Positions 30,653-39,948 of a stretch of 64,000 nucleotides of DNA are shown here, one piece after another (position 1 is the first letter of the stretch; every line of letters starts with the position of its first letter). The notes beneath the pieces were generated by a model. That model was not told the DNA's origin. It searched no databases and was given only the letters and a program-made list of their open reading frames with translations. A program made the translations under genes and the position numbers. The stretch is taken from the NCBI RefSeq assembly GCF_020164535.1, contig NZ_JAIQZC010000001.1, positions 186,001-250,000 of the forward strand. Direction: 5' to 3'. This stretch comes from Psychroflexus montanilacus. Lineage in GTDB: Bacteria; Bacteroidota; Bacteroidia; Flavobacteriales; Flavobacteriaceae.

Positions 30653-31453
30653 ATGTCTACAACACTAAAGCAAGATATCATTCAAAAAATAGAGATTGAA
30701 AAAGCTAAGGTTTCTAATTTATATCAAATAAAAAGTAAAACCGAGAAGTTTACTGAACAGCTTTTTCTCACACTTTTTGATAAAGAAACGGATGTTACAA
30801 CAGGAATGAATGAATTGGAATTACAATTTAAAACCCTGGCAGATTTGGTATGCTTCAAAGAAGAAGACCCCTGTCGTGAAATCTGGACAGATTTCATGAA
30901 AAAATTACCAGATATTCTTCAAAAACTTAATAATGACGCCTGTTTCATCAAAGAAAATGATCCTGCCGCCAATTCTATAGACGAAGTTTACTTAGCTTAT
31001 CCTGGATTTTATGCAATTGCTATCTACAGGTTGAGTCATGCCTTACTAGAATTTGGTCTTCCGTTGGTTCCCAGATTAATGTCCGAAAGCGCTCATACCA
31101 AAACAGGAACAGATATTAACCCTGGAGCAATTATAGGAAATCCTTTTTTTATAGATCATGCCACCGGCGTAGTGATTGGAGAAACTTCAGAAATTGAAGA
31201 CCGGGTGAAAATTTATCAGGGAGTTACCCTTGGTGCCATGCTCGTAGATAAAACATTGAGAAATCAAAAAAGACATCCTACCATCAAAAGTGATGTAACG
31301 ATCTACGCCAACGCAACAATACTTGGTGGAGAAACTGTGATTGGAGAGGGATCTACTATTGGAGGAAATGTTTGGTTAACCAAATCTGTAGCTGGAAGAT
31401 CTACAGTTACTCATAAATCGATGGTGAAAATCAACGAAAACAAAAAAACATGA
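30653..31453 (+). CDS. cysE: Serine O-acetyltransferase (EpsC/CysE)
   Basis: Makes O-acetylserine from serine and acetyl-CoA for cysteine synthesis; 266 residues. After a helical N-terminus (YPGFYAIAIYRLSHALLEFGLPLVPRLMSESAHTKTGTDINPGA), left-handed beta-helix hexapeptide repeats follow: IIGNPFFIDHATGVVIGETSEIEDRVKIYQGVTLGA, with catalytic His in FFIDHATG. The stop overlaps the cysM start by 4 bases (ATGA), so enzyme and partner are made together. Confidence 0.95.
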   Translation: MSTTLKQDIIQKIEIEKAKVSNLYQIKSKTEKFTEQLFLTLFDKETDVTTGMNELELQFKTLADLVCFKEEDPCREIWTDFMKKLPDILQKLNNDACFIKENDPAANSIDEVYLAYPGFYAIAIYRLSHALLEFGLPLVPRLMSESAHTKTGTDINPGAIIGNPFFIDHATGVVIGETSEIEDRVKIYQGVTLGAMLVDKTLRNQKRHPTIKSDVTIYANATILGGETVIGEGSTIGGNVWLTKSVAGRSTVTHKSMVKINENKKT

Positions 31454-32337
31454 ACAGAAGTATATTAGACCTGATTGGCAACACCCCCATTGTTGAGGCC
31501 AAAACCTTAGTAAAAAATCCTTACGTAACACTATACTTAAAACTCGAGGGTCAAAATCCCGGCGGGAGTGTAAAAGATCGTGCAGCGTACAACATGATAA
31601 AATCCGCCATGGAGCGTGGTGATATTGATAAAAACACCAAACTAATAGAACCAACTAGTGGAAATACGGGTATTGCTTTGGCTATGGTTGCAGGTATATT
31701 TGGCCTGGATATAGAACTCGTGATGCCAGAAAATGCTACAAAAGAACGCGTTCAAACGATGATGGCATATGGAGCAAAGGTTACTCTTACAGACGGAGAA
31801 AAAGGAATTATGTATTCCAGAGATTATGCTGAAGAAAAAGTAAAAACTGGAGATTATTACATGTTCAATCAGTTTGGAAATGAGGATAATTGGAAAGCAC
31901 ATTACAAAACTACTGGCCCGGAAGTTTGGAGAGATACTGACCAAAAAGTAACTCATTTCGTATCCTCTATGGGAACTACAGGAACCATTATGGGAACATC
32001 CAGGTACCTTAAAGAAAAAAATAAAAACATTCAGCTGGTGGGGGTGCATCCTGCCGAAGGAACTAAAATCCCGGGGATACGAAAGTGGCCCGATGAATAC
32101 TTACCTAAAATTTACGACCCCAAACGTGTTGATCATATTTATGAAGTGAACGAAGAGGAAGCCAAAAAGATGGCGAGATACCTTGCAGAAAAAGAAGGCA
32201 TCTTTTCGGGCATGAGCTCTGGCGGTGCAACAGCAGCAGCTGTGAAGCTTTGTGAAGGTTTGGATCATGGAGTTGTCGTAAGTATCATATGCGACAGGGG
32301 TGATCGCTATTTATCTTCCGATCTATTTGAGAGCTAA
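31450..32337 (+). CDS. cysM: Cysteine synthase B-type (O-acetylserine sulfhydrylase)
   Basis: PLP enzyme that makes cysteine from O-acetylserine and sulfide; 295 residues. The PLP lysine is in NPGGSVKDRAAY near residue 41, the substrate loop is PTSGNTGIALA near residue 68 and the phosphate-binding GTTGTIMG near residue 176. GIFSGMSSGG follows near the C-terminus. The short length and GQNPGGSVKDR motif favour the CysM type. It overlaps cysE by 4 bases, the end of a two-gene operon. Confidence 0.95.
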   Translation: MNRSILDLIGNTPIVEAKTLVKNPYVTLYLKLEGQNPGGSVKDRAAYNMIKSAMERGDIDKNTKLIEPTSGNTGIALAMVAGIFGLDIELVMPENATKERVQTMMAYGAKVTLTDGEKGIMYSRDYAEEKVKTGDYYMFNQFGNEDNWKAHYKTTGPEVWRDTDQKVTHFVSSMGTTGTIMGTSRYLKEKNKNIQLVGVHPAEGTKIPGIRKWPDEYLPKIYDPKRVDHIYEVNEEEAKKMARYLAEKEGIFSGMSSGGATAAAVKLCEGLDHGVVVSIICDRGDRYLSSDLFES

Positions 32338-32442
32338 TTGCTGAAGAGGCTAAATGTTAAATTTATAAGACTTCTTCTATATTTATCCTAAAAAGTGAAT
32401 TAAAAACTTAAATTTCGACACTTAACGCATAAATTATAATCT

Positions 32443-33414
32443 ATGCCTAATGTATTTATAAGTGGAACTGGTGCTTATGTGCCACCTAAAATTGTTCCCA
32501 ATTCCTTTTTTGAAAAAGTTGGATCTTCAGACGAATGGATTTACAATAAACTTGGCATTAAAGAACGCCGTATTGTTGAAGATGAAGCAACAAGTGACTT
32601 GGCTTACAAAGCAGGACTGGATGCCGTAAAAAATGCAAATCTTGAAGTAGAAGATATCGATCTTATTATTGTTGCTACCACTACTCCAGACCGGCAGGCT
32701 CCCTCTTGTGCTTGTTTTGTTCAGGAAAAAATGGAGGCCTTTAATGCCGTTGCTTTTGATGTAGCGGCTGTATGTTCTGGTGCTTTATTCACCATTTCAG
32801 TAGGTTATCAATTTGTAAAAAACGGTGTTTATAATAATGTACTAGTTATTGGTGCAGACACCTTTTCCAATATTATAGATTGGGAACGCAGAGACTCTGT
32901 GTTTTTTGGTGATGGTGCAGGGGCTCTTGTATTAAGTAAAACTGAAGAAGATAAGGGGTTTATTGATTTCAACTTACATTCTGATGGACGAGGAAAAGAG
33001 CATTTTACAATTCCTGGAGGCGGTTCTGAAACCCCAGCTTCTAAAGAAACACTTGACAATAGATTACATTATTTTCAAATGAATGGAAAAGAAGTATTTG
33101 ATACTGCTACAAAAGTAGTACCCGAATCTATTCATGAACTTTTAGAAAAAACAAAAACATCGATTGATGATGTGAGTTTCATGATTCCACATCAACCAAG
33201 TATTGGAATTTTAAAGACTATTGCAGAAAAAATAAATATGCCTTTTGAGAAGGTGATGACCAATATGGATAGGTACGCCAACACTTCTGGAGCCACAATT
33301 CCATTGGTTTTAGACGAAGTTCATAAAGCTGGCAAATTCAAAAAAGACGACGTATTGCTTTTTGCAGCCGTTGGCGCGGGATGGACCTGGGGGACGGCAC
33401 TATATAAATGGTAA
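32443..33414 (+). CDS. fabH: 3-oxoacyl-ACP synthase III (FabH-like)
   Basis: A 323-residue thiolase-fold condensing enzyme. It has GTGAYVPPKIVPN at the start, catalytic Cys near residue 112 (FDVAAVCSGALFTI), His in MIPHQPSIGIL near residue 248 and Asn in MDRYANTSGATIPLVLDE near residue 278, the Cys-His-Asn triad of FabH. The C-terminus GAGWTWGTALYKW matches the family. It lies 14 bases before a FabI-like gene, so it may start fatty-acid or other acyl-chain synthesis with that reductase. Confidence 0.93.
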   Translation: MPNVFISGTGAYVPPKIVPNSFFEKVGSSDEWIYNKLGIKERRIVEDEATSDLAYKAGLDAVKNANLEVEDIDLIIVATTTPDRQAPSCACFVQEKMEAFNAVAFDVAAVCSGALFTISVGYQFVKNGVYNNVLVIGADTFSNIIDWERRDSVFFGDGAGALVLSKTEEDKGFIDFNLHSDGRGKEHFTIPGGGSETPASKETLDNRLHYFQMNGKEVFDTATKVVPESIHELLEKTKTSIDDVSFMIPHQPSIGILKTIAEKINMPFEKVMTNMDRYANTSGATIPLVLDEVHKAGKFKKDDVLLFAAVGAGWTWGTALYKW

Positions 33415-33428
33415 TCAAAATTTAAATT

Positions 33429-34253
33429 ATGCTTAAAGGAAAAACATATCTTATTACAGGCATTGCAGATGAGCATTCACTGGCTATGTATGTTGCCAAG
33501 AAAATAAAAGAAAACGGAGGTAAAGTTATTTGTACAGGGCTTGGAGTAAGCAAGTTTCACGATAATTTATCGGATAAGGCTAAAGCCTTTCTAAATCAAA
33601 ATTTTAAAGACTTTCAAGAAAGTGTTCATCAAGAATTAGGAAAAGACACTCCTACTGAGATTTTAGATGTTTCTCAAGAAGATAGCATTGCAGATTTTTG
33701 CGAACAGTTCAAAACAAAACAACTGAAAGTAGACGGTTTTCTTCACGCCATTGCTATGGATAAAACCATAAGAAATAAAGTAGTGAAACCATTGCTTGAT
33801 GTCACCTTCAAGGAGTTTTGTGATACTATGGAGGTTTCAGCATTTTCACTTATAAGTTTAACAAGCCATTTATTCAAAAATAATTTGTTGAACGCTGATG
33901 CTTCCATTTGCTCCTTAAGTTATATCGCTGCTTCCAAAGTTACCTTTCACCCCTATAGAAATATCAGCATCGCTAAAGCTGCATTAGAGCGTATCACTGT
34001 AGAACTTGCCGACGAAATGGGAAGAAAAAATGGAACTCGAGTGAATTGTATTCGGTTTTCACCTTATATGGGAAGTAAAGCTGGTAATGCCACTTTAAAT
34101 GAGAAAGATGTAGAATTTGCACATCGCAAAAGCCCTCTTGGTAACGCTCTTCCAGAAGATTTAGCTTACGAAGTCTTAAACCTTTTAAGACCTAATGGAA
34201 GAACGACTGGAGAGATTAGACATGTGGATGGAGGCTATAATATTATGGGATAG
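33429..34253 (+). CDS. Enoyl-ACP reductase-like SDR protein (FabI family)
   Basis: A 274-residue short-chain dehydrogenase of the FabI type. The cofactor site is YLITGIADEHSLAMYVAKKI, with the GIAxxxSxA pattern instead of the classic TGxxxGIG. The catalytic residues fit Y-x6-K in HPYRNISIAKAALERI, and the end GRTTGEIRHVDGGYNIMG is typical. FabI reduces the enoyl-ACP double bond in the last step of fatty-acid elongation. A FabI paralogue used for another chain cannot be excluded. Confidence 0.85.
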   Translation: MLKGKTYLITGIADEHSLAMYVAKKIKENGGKVICTGLGVSKFHDNLSDKAKAFLNQNFKDFQESVHQELGKDTPTEILDVSQEDSIADFCEQFKTKQLKVDGFLHAIAMDKTIRNKVVKPLLDVTFKEFCDTMEVSAFSLISLTSHLFKNNLLNADASICSLSYIAASKVTFHPYRNISIAKAALERITVELADEMGRKNGTRVNCIRFSPYMGSKAGNATLNEKDVEFAHRKSPLGNALPEDLAYEVLNLLRPNGRTTGEIRHVDGGYNIMG

Positions 34254-34284
34254 GCAAATTTAGTCACTTTTATAAAAGTTTGTA

Positions 34285-36165
34285 TTGATTTATAAGTATT
34301 TCATTTTTGTAGTGATGGGATTTGCCATTACATTTTCAATGCAGGCTCAGCTTGGGTTTTGTGAAGGAAATTCTGGTGATCCTATTTTTGAAGAAGATTT
34401 TGGACAAGGAACTCAAAATGGTCCTCCACTCTCTGCAGAGGTGACCAATTACGAATTTGTGACTCAAGATGTTGAGGACGGACAGTACACTATCTCTTCC
34501 AACCTTCAGCAACTTAGCAGCTTTCACAATGCTCCCGATCATACCGGGAATCCAAATGGCAAAGCTTTAATTGTTAATGCCAGTGATGACCCTATTTCTG
34601 AACCTGGCTTATTTTATCAAATTCCAGTAGATGGGCTTTGTATCAATAATTCTTATGAATTTTCAGCATATCTTATGAACATTTATGATCCTAGTTCAAA
34701 CATTTGCCCGAATGCAGGTATTCCCGTTAATGTAAAATTTCAGATCTGGGACGAAACAGATACAATACTTTTAGCTGAAGGTGATACAGGTGACATAAAT
34801 GGAACAAATACTCCCACATGGAATCAGTTTGGTTTAACATTCACAACACTTCCCGGACAGGATGCTGTGATTTTAAAGATGCTCAATAATGGTGAAGGTG
34901 GCTGTGGAAATGACTTAGCTATTGATGATATAGTTTTCAAATCCTGTGGAGATTTTACAGAAATTTTAGGTGAAAATAATGAAACAAAACTTCAATTATG
35001 TGAAAATGAGGTTGTGAACGATTTCACCATAGAAGCCAATCCAGATTTTAGTGTTTATGAATCTCATAATTATCAGTGGCAGGAAAGTACTGATGGTGAA
35101 ATTTGGAATAATATTCCTGGAGAAACTAATGCGCAGCTAGTTATTCCTGAAATTTCAGAGAGTAGATTTTATAGAACTCTAGTAGCGGAAGACCCTTCTA
35201 ATATAAACAACACGGCCTGCAATAGTATATCAACAATTTTTGAAGTAGAAAGTATTGAGTATATAGATCCAATAAGCAGAGGTGATGTGTTCATTTGTGA
35301 CGGAATTCCACAGCCTATTGTTGTAGAGACAAATTCCAGTATAAGTGTGAACTGGTACGATAGTGAAAGTGATGGAAATCTATTGGCAGAAGGTACTTTT
35401 GAATTTGAACCAGAAAACAACGGTATCTATTACGCAGAAGGCACAACTATAGAAGGTAACTGCACCAATCCCGACCGTGTTGCTATCCAGTATTCTCTCT
35501 TCGACACTCCAGAACTTTTTGATGAAACCATTGAAGTTTGTGAAAATCAAAGTTTAATACTGAGTGAAAGTTTTGAAAATGTAGATTATTTATGGAGTAC
35601 TGGCGAGACAACCAACTTTATTGAAGTTGATAGTTCTGGAATTTATACGCTTGAAATAACTACAGAAGACAACTGCGTTGTTTCCAAAGATTTCAACGTT
35701 GAAACTATTTCTCCACCAGAAATTTCAGAAATCTCACAAAATGATGACTCATTAATTATTGAAACTACTGATGATGGGGATTTTAGTTATTCAATAGATG
35801 GAAACAATTTTCAAAGTCAACCTATCTTCAATAATATAGAAGGTGGCTTATATACTGTTTACGTCCAGGAAAACAATGGATGCGGGCTAGTAAGTGAGGA
35901 GTTTTTATACTTGGTTATTCCTGATTTTTTTACTCCTAATGCAGACCAAATCAATGATACTTTCAAGATTGAAGGAGATATATTTTACGAAGTATTTGAA
36001 ATTGTCATTTTTGATAGATATGGTAAAGTTTTAATCCGAAGTGACAAAGCACCATTTGAATGGGATGGAACGTATAACGGTAAAAATATGCCTGTCGACG
36101 ACTACTGGTATCGTATCAAAATCAATGATAAAACGTATAGTGGAAATATAACTTTGAAGCGATAA
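34285..36165 (+). CDS. Large cell-surface protein with T9SS type B sorting domain
   Basis: A 626-residue secreted protein; translation begins at TTG 34285 to give the signal peptide MIYKYFIFVVMGFAITFSMQAQ. The middle has repeated Ig-like or PKD-like segments (YQWQESTDGEIWNNIPGETNAQLVIPEIS; YLWSTGETTNFIEVDSSGIYTLEIT). The end carries the type B sorting domain (FFTPNADQINDTFKIEG...IVIFDRYGKVLIRSDKAPFEWDGTYNGKNMPVDDYWYRI...GNITLKR), which guides export through the T9SS. Likely an adhesin or matrix protein; the ligand is unknown. Confidence 0.85.
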   Translation: MIYKYFIFVVMGFAITFSMQAQLGFCEGNSGDPIFEEDFGQGTQNGPPLSAEVTNYEFVTQDVEDGQYTISSNLQQLSSFHNAPDHTGNPNGKALIVNASDDPISEPGLFYQIPVDGLCINNSYEFSAYLMNIYDPSSNICPNAGIPVNVKFQIWDETDTILLAEGDTGDINGTNTPTWNQFGLTFTTLPGQDAVILKMLNNGEGGCGNDLAIDDIVFKSCGDFTEILGENNETKLQLCENEVVNDFTIEANPDFSVYESHNYQWQESTDGEIWNNIPGETNAQLVIPEISESRFYRTLVAEDPSNINNTACNSISTIFEVESIEYIDPISRGDVFICDGIPQPIVVETNSSISVNWYDSESDGNLLAEGTFEFEPENNGIYYAEGTTIEGNCTNPDRVAIQYSLFDTPELFDETIEVCENQSLILSESFENVDYLWSTGETTNFIEVDSSGIYTLEITTEDNCVVSKDFNVETISPPEISEISQNDDSLIIETTDDGDFSYSIDGNNFQSQPIFNNIEGGLYTVYVQENNGCGLVSEEFLYLVIPDFFTPNADQINDTFKIEGDIFYEVFEIVIFDRYGKVLIRSDKAPFEWDGTYNGKNMPVDDYWYRIKINDKTYSGNITLKR

Positions 36166-36249
36166 ACTTCATTTCAGTGTAAACTTTCGTTAATTCTACT
36201 TCTAAATCTGAACTGATTGTATCAAGAGATTTATTATTGAATAAAAAAT

Positions 36250-36426
36250 ATGTTTGGATTATTTAAAAAGAAAACTGAATTAGAAAAACTTCAGGAACAA
36301 TATAAAAAGCTGCAGAAGGAAGCATTTGACTTATCTAAAAGTAATAGACAAAAATCGGATGCCAAGTTAAAAGAGGCCGATGATGTGGCCAAAGAAATCG
36401 ATAAGTTGAAAGCTCAACAAAATTAG
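36250..36426 (+). CDS. Lacal_2735 family small protein
   Basis: A 58-residue reading frame, ATG at 36250 and TAG at 36424-36426. It begins MFGLFKKKTELEKL and continues with charged heptads (EKLQEQYKKLQKEAFDLS), ending EIDKLKAQQN, a short helical protein. I recognise the MFGLFKKK...EKL...YKKL.EEA pattern as the Lacal_2735 family of Flavobacteriia, whose function is unknown. The last 4 bases overlap the convergent holA gene. Confidence 0.8.
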   Translation: MFGLFKKKTELEKLQEQYKKLQKEAFDLSKSNRQKSDAKLKEADDVAKEIDKLKAQQN

Positions 36427-37430
36427 CGCATTAATTTGACGAGTAATTCCTTCAATAAATCTCCATTAGAAATTTGATTGGAATTCACACCTTTTCCTTT
36501 CAAATCCACTTCACGAATTAGTGAAATTGCCTGACTGGCTTTCTTCATAGAATATTTTTGTGCAGCAAAGCTATAATCTTTCACGAAATACGGATTAACT
36601 CCCAAAGCTCTTGCCGCAGAAGATTGAGACTTATCTTTTAGAGCATGATATCTCAATAATTTATTAAAGAATGAATTTAGCTGAGCCGTCGTAAGTAGTA
36701 TGGGATGATTCTTTGAGTTCTGAGCGAAGTAAGCAACAATTTGCTGTGCTTTCACTTCATCTTTAACACCTATGGCTTTGGTAAGTTCAAAATTATTAAA
36801 GTCTTTACTTATACCGATATTTTCTTCAACATGTTCAGGCGTAATTTTTGAACCCTTTGGTAATACATGTTGTAATTTTTCCAGCTCTTTATAGATATGA
36901 GAAAGATTGTTCCCAAGAAACTCAACCAGCATTTCTGATGCTTTTGGGGCAATTGAAAAACCAGATGCAGATAAAGTTTCAAATATCCACTGTGGCACCT
37001 GATTATCATACAAAGGTTTTGTCTCAAAGTAAACTGCTTCTTTCTTTAGGAGTTTGGTCACTTTTTGGCGACCATCCATCTTTTTATATTTAATACAAAA
37101 CACCAAAATAGTGCTTTGTTGAGGCTGTTCTACATAGGAAGACAAACTGTCGAGGGTTTTCAACAACGATTGAGCCTCTCTCACTATAATGACCCGATGT
37201 TCGGACATCATGGGATATTGTTTAGCCTGCCCAATCACATCTTCAATAGTAACATCTTTTCCATAAAGAATACTTTGGTTGAACGCTTTTTCCTCATCCG
37301 AAAGTACTGTATTTTCAATTTTGCTAGCAATAAGGTCTACAAAAAAGGTCTCCCTCTCTCCTACCAAAAAATAGATAGGAGAAAACTTTCGTTGATCGAG
37401 ATCTGAGAGTATAGATTTAAAATCCTTCAT
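36423..37430 (-). CDS. holA: DNA polymerase III subunit delta
   Basis: Clamp-loader delta subunit, 335 residues. It starts MKDFKSILSDLDQRKFSPIYFLVGERETFFVDLI, the HolA pattern with a degenerate P-loop (PIYFLVGE), then QAKQYPMMSEHRVIIVREAQ and STILVFCIKYKKMDGRQKVTKLLKK. The C-terminal domain includes LSHIYKELEKLQHVLPKGSKITPEHVEENIGISKDFNNFELTKAI. It opens the sliding clamp on DNA. It is transcribed divergently from the HsdR_N-like gene at 37473. Confidence 0.94.
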   Translation of the reverse strand: MKDFKSILSDLDQRKFSPIYFLVGERETFFVDLIASKIENTVLSDEEKAFNQSILYGKDVTIEDVIGQAKQYPMMSEHRVIIVREAQSLLKTLDSLSSYVEQPQQSTILVFCIKYKKMDGRQKVTKLLKKEAVYFETKPLYDNQVPQWIFETLSASGFSIAPKASEMLVEFLGNNLSHIYKELEKLQHVLPKGSKITPEHVEENIGISKDFNNFELTKAIGVKDEVKAQQIVAYFAQNSKNHPILLTTAQLNSFFNKLLRYHALKDKSQSSAARALGVNPYFVKDYSFAAQKYSMKKASQAISLIREVDLKGKGVNSNQISNGDLLKELLVKLMR

Positions 37431-37472
37431 AGTAGATGAGCTTCAATTTGATTCAATTTTGTTTCTTTGGGT

Positions 37473-37913
37473 ATGCAAAAATTGAATTTTCCTGAGTATT
37501 CTTTTAAAATCAAAAGTAAAGAAAATAAACCTGCTATATTTTCAATCTTAAGGAAAAAATACCTGGTACTCACTCCTGAAGAATGGGTGAGGCAACATAC
37601 TGTCAACTATTTAATAAGAGAAAAGAAATACTCCCCCAACCTACTCAATGAAGAACGCCAAATCGACATTAATGGCATTACAAAACGCTATGATGTTGTG
37701 GGTTACAGGCCTAGTGGAGCCATTGAACTTGTTGTTGAATGCAAGGCGCCAGGCATTAGTATAAATCAAGAAACGTTCGACCAGATTGCACGGTATAATA
37801 TGGCATTAAAAGCAGAGTATTTAATGATTACCAATGGTTTGAATCATTATTTTTGCAAAATGGATTATATGAATGAGACTTATATTTTTTTAGAAAATTT
37901 ACCTTCACATTAA
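37473..37913 (+). CDS. Standalone type I restriction HsdR N-terminal-like nuclease-fold protein
   Basis: A 146-residue protein starting at ATG 37473; a TTG at 37467 is possible but adds only two residues. It has the HSDR_N_2 pattern: LTPEEWVRQHTVNYLIREKKYSPNLLNEERQI and RYDVVGYRPSGAIELVVECKAPG, where the D of RYDVV and E-x-K of VECKAP form the PD-(D/E)xK core. There is no helicase part. Such single-domain proteins are widespread in Bacteroidota and not shown to restrict DNA. It is 3 bases before the glycosyltransferase gene. Confidence 0.8.
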   Translation: MQKLNFPEYSFKIKSKENKPAIFSILRKKYLVLTPEEWVRQHTVNYLIREKKYSPNLLNEERQIDINGITKRYDVVGYRPSGAIELVVECKAPGISINQETFDQIARYNMALKAEYLMITNGLNHYFCKMDYMNETYIFLENLPSH

Positions 37914-37916
37914 GAT

Positions 37917-38912
37917 ATGGATGTAGCAGTAGTCATTTTGAACTGGAATGGGAAAACCCTTTTAGAAAAGTATCTTCCATCGGTTGTAACACATTCTGAA
38001 AATGCAAAAATATATGTGGCAGATAATGCATCCTCGGACGATTCCCTTGAATTTCTAGCTGATAAATTTCCTGAAATCGTTATTCTAAAAAACAAGACTA
38101 ATATGGGCTTTGCAGGAGGTTATAATGAAGCTTTAAAATACGTTGAGGAAGAGATTTTCATCTTACTGAATAATGATGTTGAAGTCACACACGGATGGAT
38201 AGGTGCTCTTTTGAAATTGTTTAAAACTTCTGAAAAGATAGCTGCCATTCAACCTAAAATAAAATCTATCCAACATCCAAATAAATTTGACTACGCTGGA
38301 GCAGCTGGTGGGTTTATAGATGCTCTTGGTTATCCTTATTGCAGAGGAAGAATTTTTGATCATTTGGAAGAAGATCAAGGACAATATGATACAGATTTAG
38401 AAATATTTTGGGCGAGTGGTGCTTGCTTTGCCGTGAGAAAGAATTATTTTGAAGAGGCTAACGGATTTGACGAAAGTTATTTTGCACATCAGGAAGAAAT
38501 TGATTTATGCTGGAGGCTGAAAAATCTAGGTTATACCATCTGGTGTGCTTCTGGAAGTGAGGTTTATCACCAAGGAGGAGGTACTCTAGCTGCATCAAGT
38601 CCACGCAAAACTTTTCTGAATTTTCGTAATTCCTTAAGCAACATTTTGAAAAATTCAAATCACAATCCTACAGCTATCCTGTTCATAAGAATGGTTTTAG
38701 ATGGAGTGGCTGGGTTTAGATTTTTATTGAAAGGTCAATTTTCACATTTCATTTCAATATTTCAAGCGCACATGAGCTTTTACAGTCGAATCCCTGACTT
38801 GCTAAAAAAGAGAAGAGATCTCAAAAAAAGATCACACAAATTTGTTGTTAACAGCATAGTTTGGCATAGTTTTGTATTAAAATGTAAACAGTTTAATCAA
38901 TTAAAACATTGA
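37917..38912 (+). CDS. Glycosyltransferase family 2
   Basis: A 331-residue GT-A enzyme. The nucleotide-sugar domain begins VAVVILNWNGKTLLEKYLPSV, with ADNASSDDSLEFL and the metal/sugar motif LLNNDVEV near residue 82. The acceptor part includes WASGACFAVRKNYFEEANGFDESYFAHQEEIDLCWRL (ED-like EEIDLCWR motif), characteristic of rhamnosyl-type GT2 proteins. There is a possible membrane-associating C-terminus. It probably acts in surface polysaccharide synthesis, though it is not within a polysaccharide cluster. Confidence 0.9.
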   Translation: MDVAVVILNWNGKTLLEKYLPSVVTHSENAKIYVADNASSDDSLEFLADKFPEIVILKNKTNMGFAGGYNEALKYVEEEIFILLNNDVEVTHGWIGALLKLFKTSEKIAAIQPKIKSIQHPNKFDYAGAAGGFIDALGYPYCRGRIFDHLEEDQGQYDTDLEIFWASGACFAVRKNYFEEANGFDESYFAHQEEIDLCWRLKNLGYTIWCASGSEVYHQGGGTLAASSPRKTFLNFRNSLSNILKNSNHNPTAILFIRMVLDGVAGFRFLLKGQFSHFISIFQAHMSFYSRIPDLLKKRRDLKKRSHKFVVNSIVWHSFVLKCKQFNQLKH

Positions 38913-38956
38913 CAATAAATAATTGTTAACTCTTAAATTATTTAACTAACAGAAAC

Positions 38957-38964
38957 TAAATTTG
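38957..38964 (+). promoter_or_regulatory. -7 element (TAAATTTG) upstream of ompA-family gene
   Basis: TAAATTTG fits TAnnTTTG, 27 bases before the ATG at 38991. A TTG at 38923-38925 is 31 bases upstream, too far for a standard -33 box, so the evidence is the -7 box and its position. Confidence 0.45.
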
Positions 38965-38990
38965 TATAACTTAAAAATTAAAATTGAATC

Positions 38991-39833
38991 ATGAAAAAAT
39001 TATTTGCTATTGCAATTACTGGCCTTTTGATGACCTCTTGCGTTTCCAACAAAAAATTTGCGGAAATGGAAGACAAATATCAGAGTACACAGGATGAACT
39101 TAAAACTGCTGAAATGAAACTTTCAGCTTGTGAAGACGACAAGAAATCTATTAGAGAGTCCTATGAAAGTCAAATCAAGACTTTACAAAACACAAATGCA
39201 GCTTTGCTAAATACACAAGGCGAAATAGTTACTATTTCTAAGAAAGGTGCTGAAAACTTAGAACGCTCTTTAGAAAGTATGAAAGAAAAAGATCTTCAAA
39301 TCAAAACTATGCGTGATGCTATCAACAAAAAAGATAGTGTAACTTTAGCATTAGTAACAAGCTTGAAAGGAGCTCTTGATAATGTGAATGATGAAGACAT
39401 CGAAATCAATGTTGAAAAAGGAGTAGTATTTGTATCTATTTCTGACAAATTGTTATTTGGTAGCGGACAATTTAAAGTAACTGAAGATGCTAAAAAAGTA
39501 TTGGCTAAAGTTGCTAAAGTTGTAAATGACAAGAAAGACTTCGAGTTTATGGTAGAAGGACATACAGATGATGATCCAATATCTAGAACAAATATTGAAG
39601 ACAACTGGGATTTAAGTACTAAGAGAGCTACTGCGGTTGTTAGAATTTTACAAAACGATTACAACGTAGAACCAGCAAGAATGACAGCTGCTGGACGTGG
39701 AGAATATAAGCCTGTAGCTAGTAACGATACATCAGCTGGAAAAGCTAAAAATAGAAGAACTAGAATAGTTGTTCTTCCAAAACTTGATCAATTCTTTGGA
39801 ATGATTGAAGATGGTATGAAAGATGCTAAGTAA
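38991..39833 (+). CDS. OmpA-family peptidoglycan-binding lipoprotein
   Basis: A 280-residue lipoprotein. The signal peptide ends with lipobox LMTSC (cysteine near residue 17). A long coiled coil follows (KKFAEMEDKYQSTQDELKTAEMKLSACEDDKKSIRES), then the OmpA-like domain from residue 150: VSISDKLLFGSGQFKVTEDAKKVLAKVAKVV, MVEGHTDDDP, NWDLSTKRATAVVRIL and GRGEYKPVASNDTSAGKAKNRRTRIVV. The D and R of the last two segments bind diaminopimelate, so the protein tethers the outer membrane to peptidoglycan. A terminator follows. Confidence 0.93.
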   Translation: MKKLFAIAITGLLMTSCVSNKKFAEMEDKYQSTQDELKTAEMKLSACEDDKKSIRESYESQIKTLQNTNAALLNTQGEIVTISKKGAENLERSLESMKEKDLQIKTMRDAINKKDSVTLALVTSLKGALDNVNDEDIEINVEKGVVFVSISDKLLFGSGQFKVTEDAKKVLAKVAKVVNDKKDFEFMVEGHTDDDPISRTNIEDNWDLSTKRATAVVRILQNDYNVEPARMTAAGRGEYKPVASNDTSAGKAKNRRTRIVVLPKLDQFFGMIEDGMKDAK

Positions 39834-39850
39834 TTGAGCTTAATGATTCT

Positions 39851-39880
39851 AAAGCCTCACAATTATGTGAGGCTTTTTTA
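39851..39880 (+). terminator. Intrinsic terminator of the OmpA-family gene
   Basis: AAAGCCTCAC (39851-39860) and GTGAGGCTTT (39867-39876) form a perfect 10-bp stem with the 6-base loop AATTAT, followed by a T run. It is 17 bases after the stop codon and before the tRNA promoter. Confidence 0.88.
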
Positions 39881-39904
39881 TTTAATAAAATTGGAAAAGA
39901 TTAG

Positions 39905-39934
39905 TTGTGTAAAAGAAGATTATTTCTATATTTG
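39905..39934 (+). promoter_or_regulatory. Promoter of tRNA-Arg
   Basis: TTG at 39905-39907 (-33) and TATATTTG at 39927-39934 (-7) are 19 bases apart, a match to the Bacteroidota sigma-A promoter. The tRNA begins 14 bases after the -7 element. Confidence 0.75.
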
Positions 39935-39948
39935 CACTCGCAAAATTA

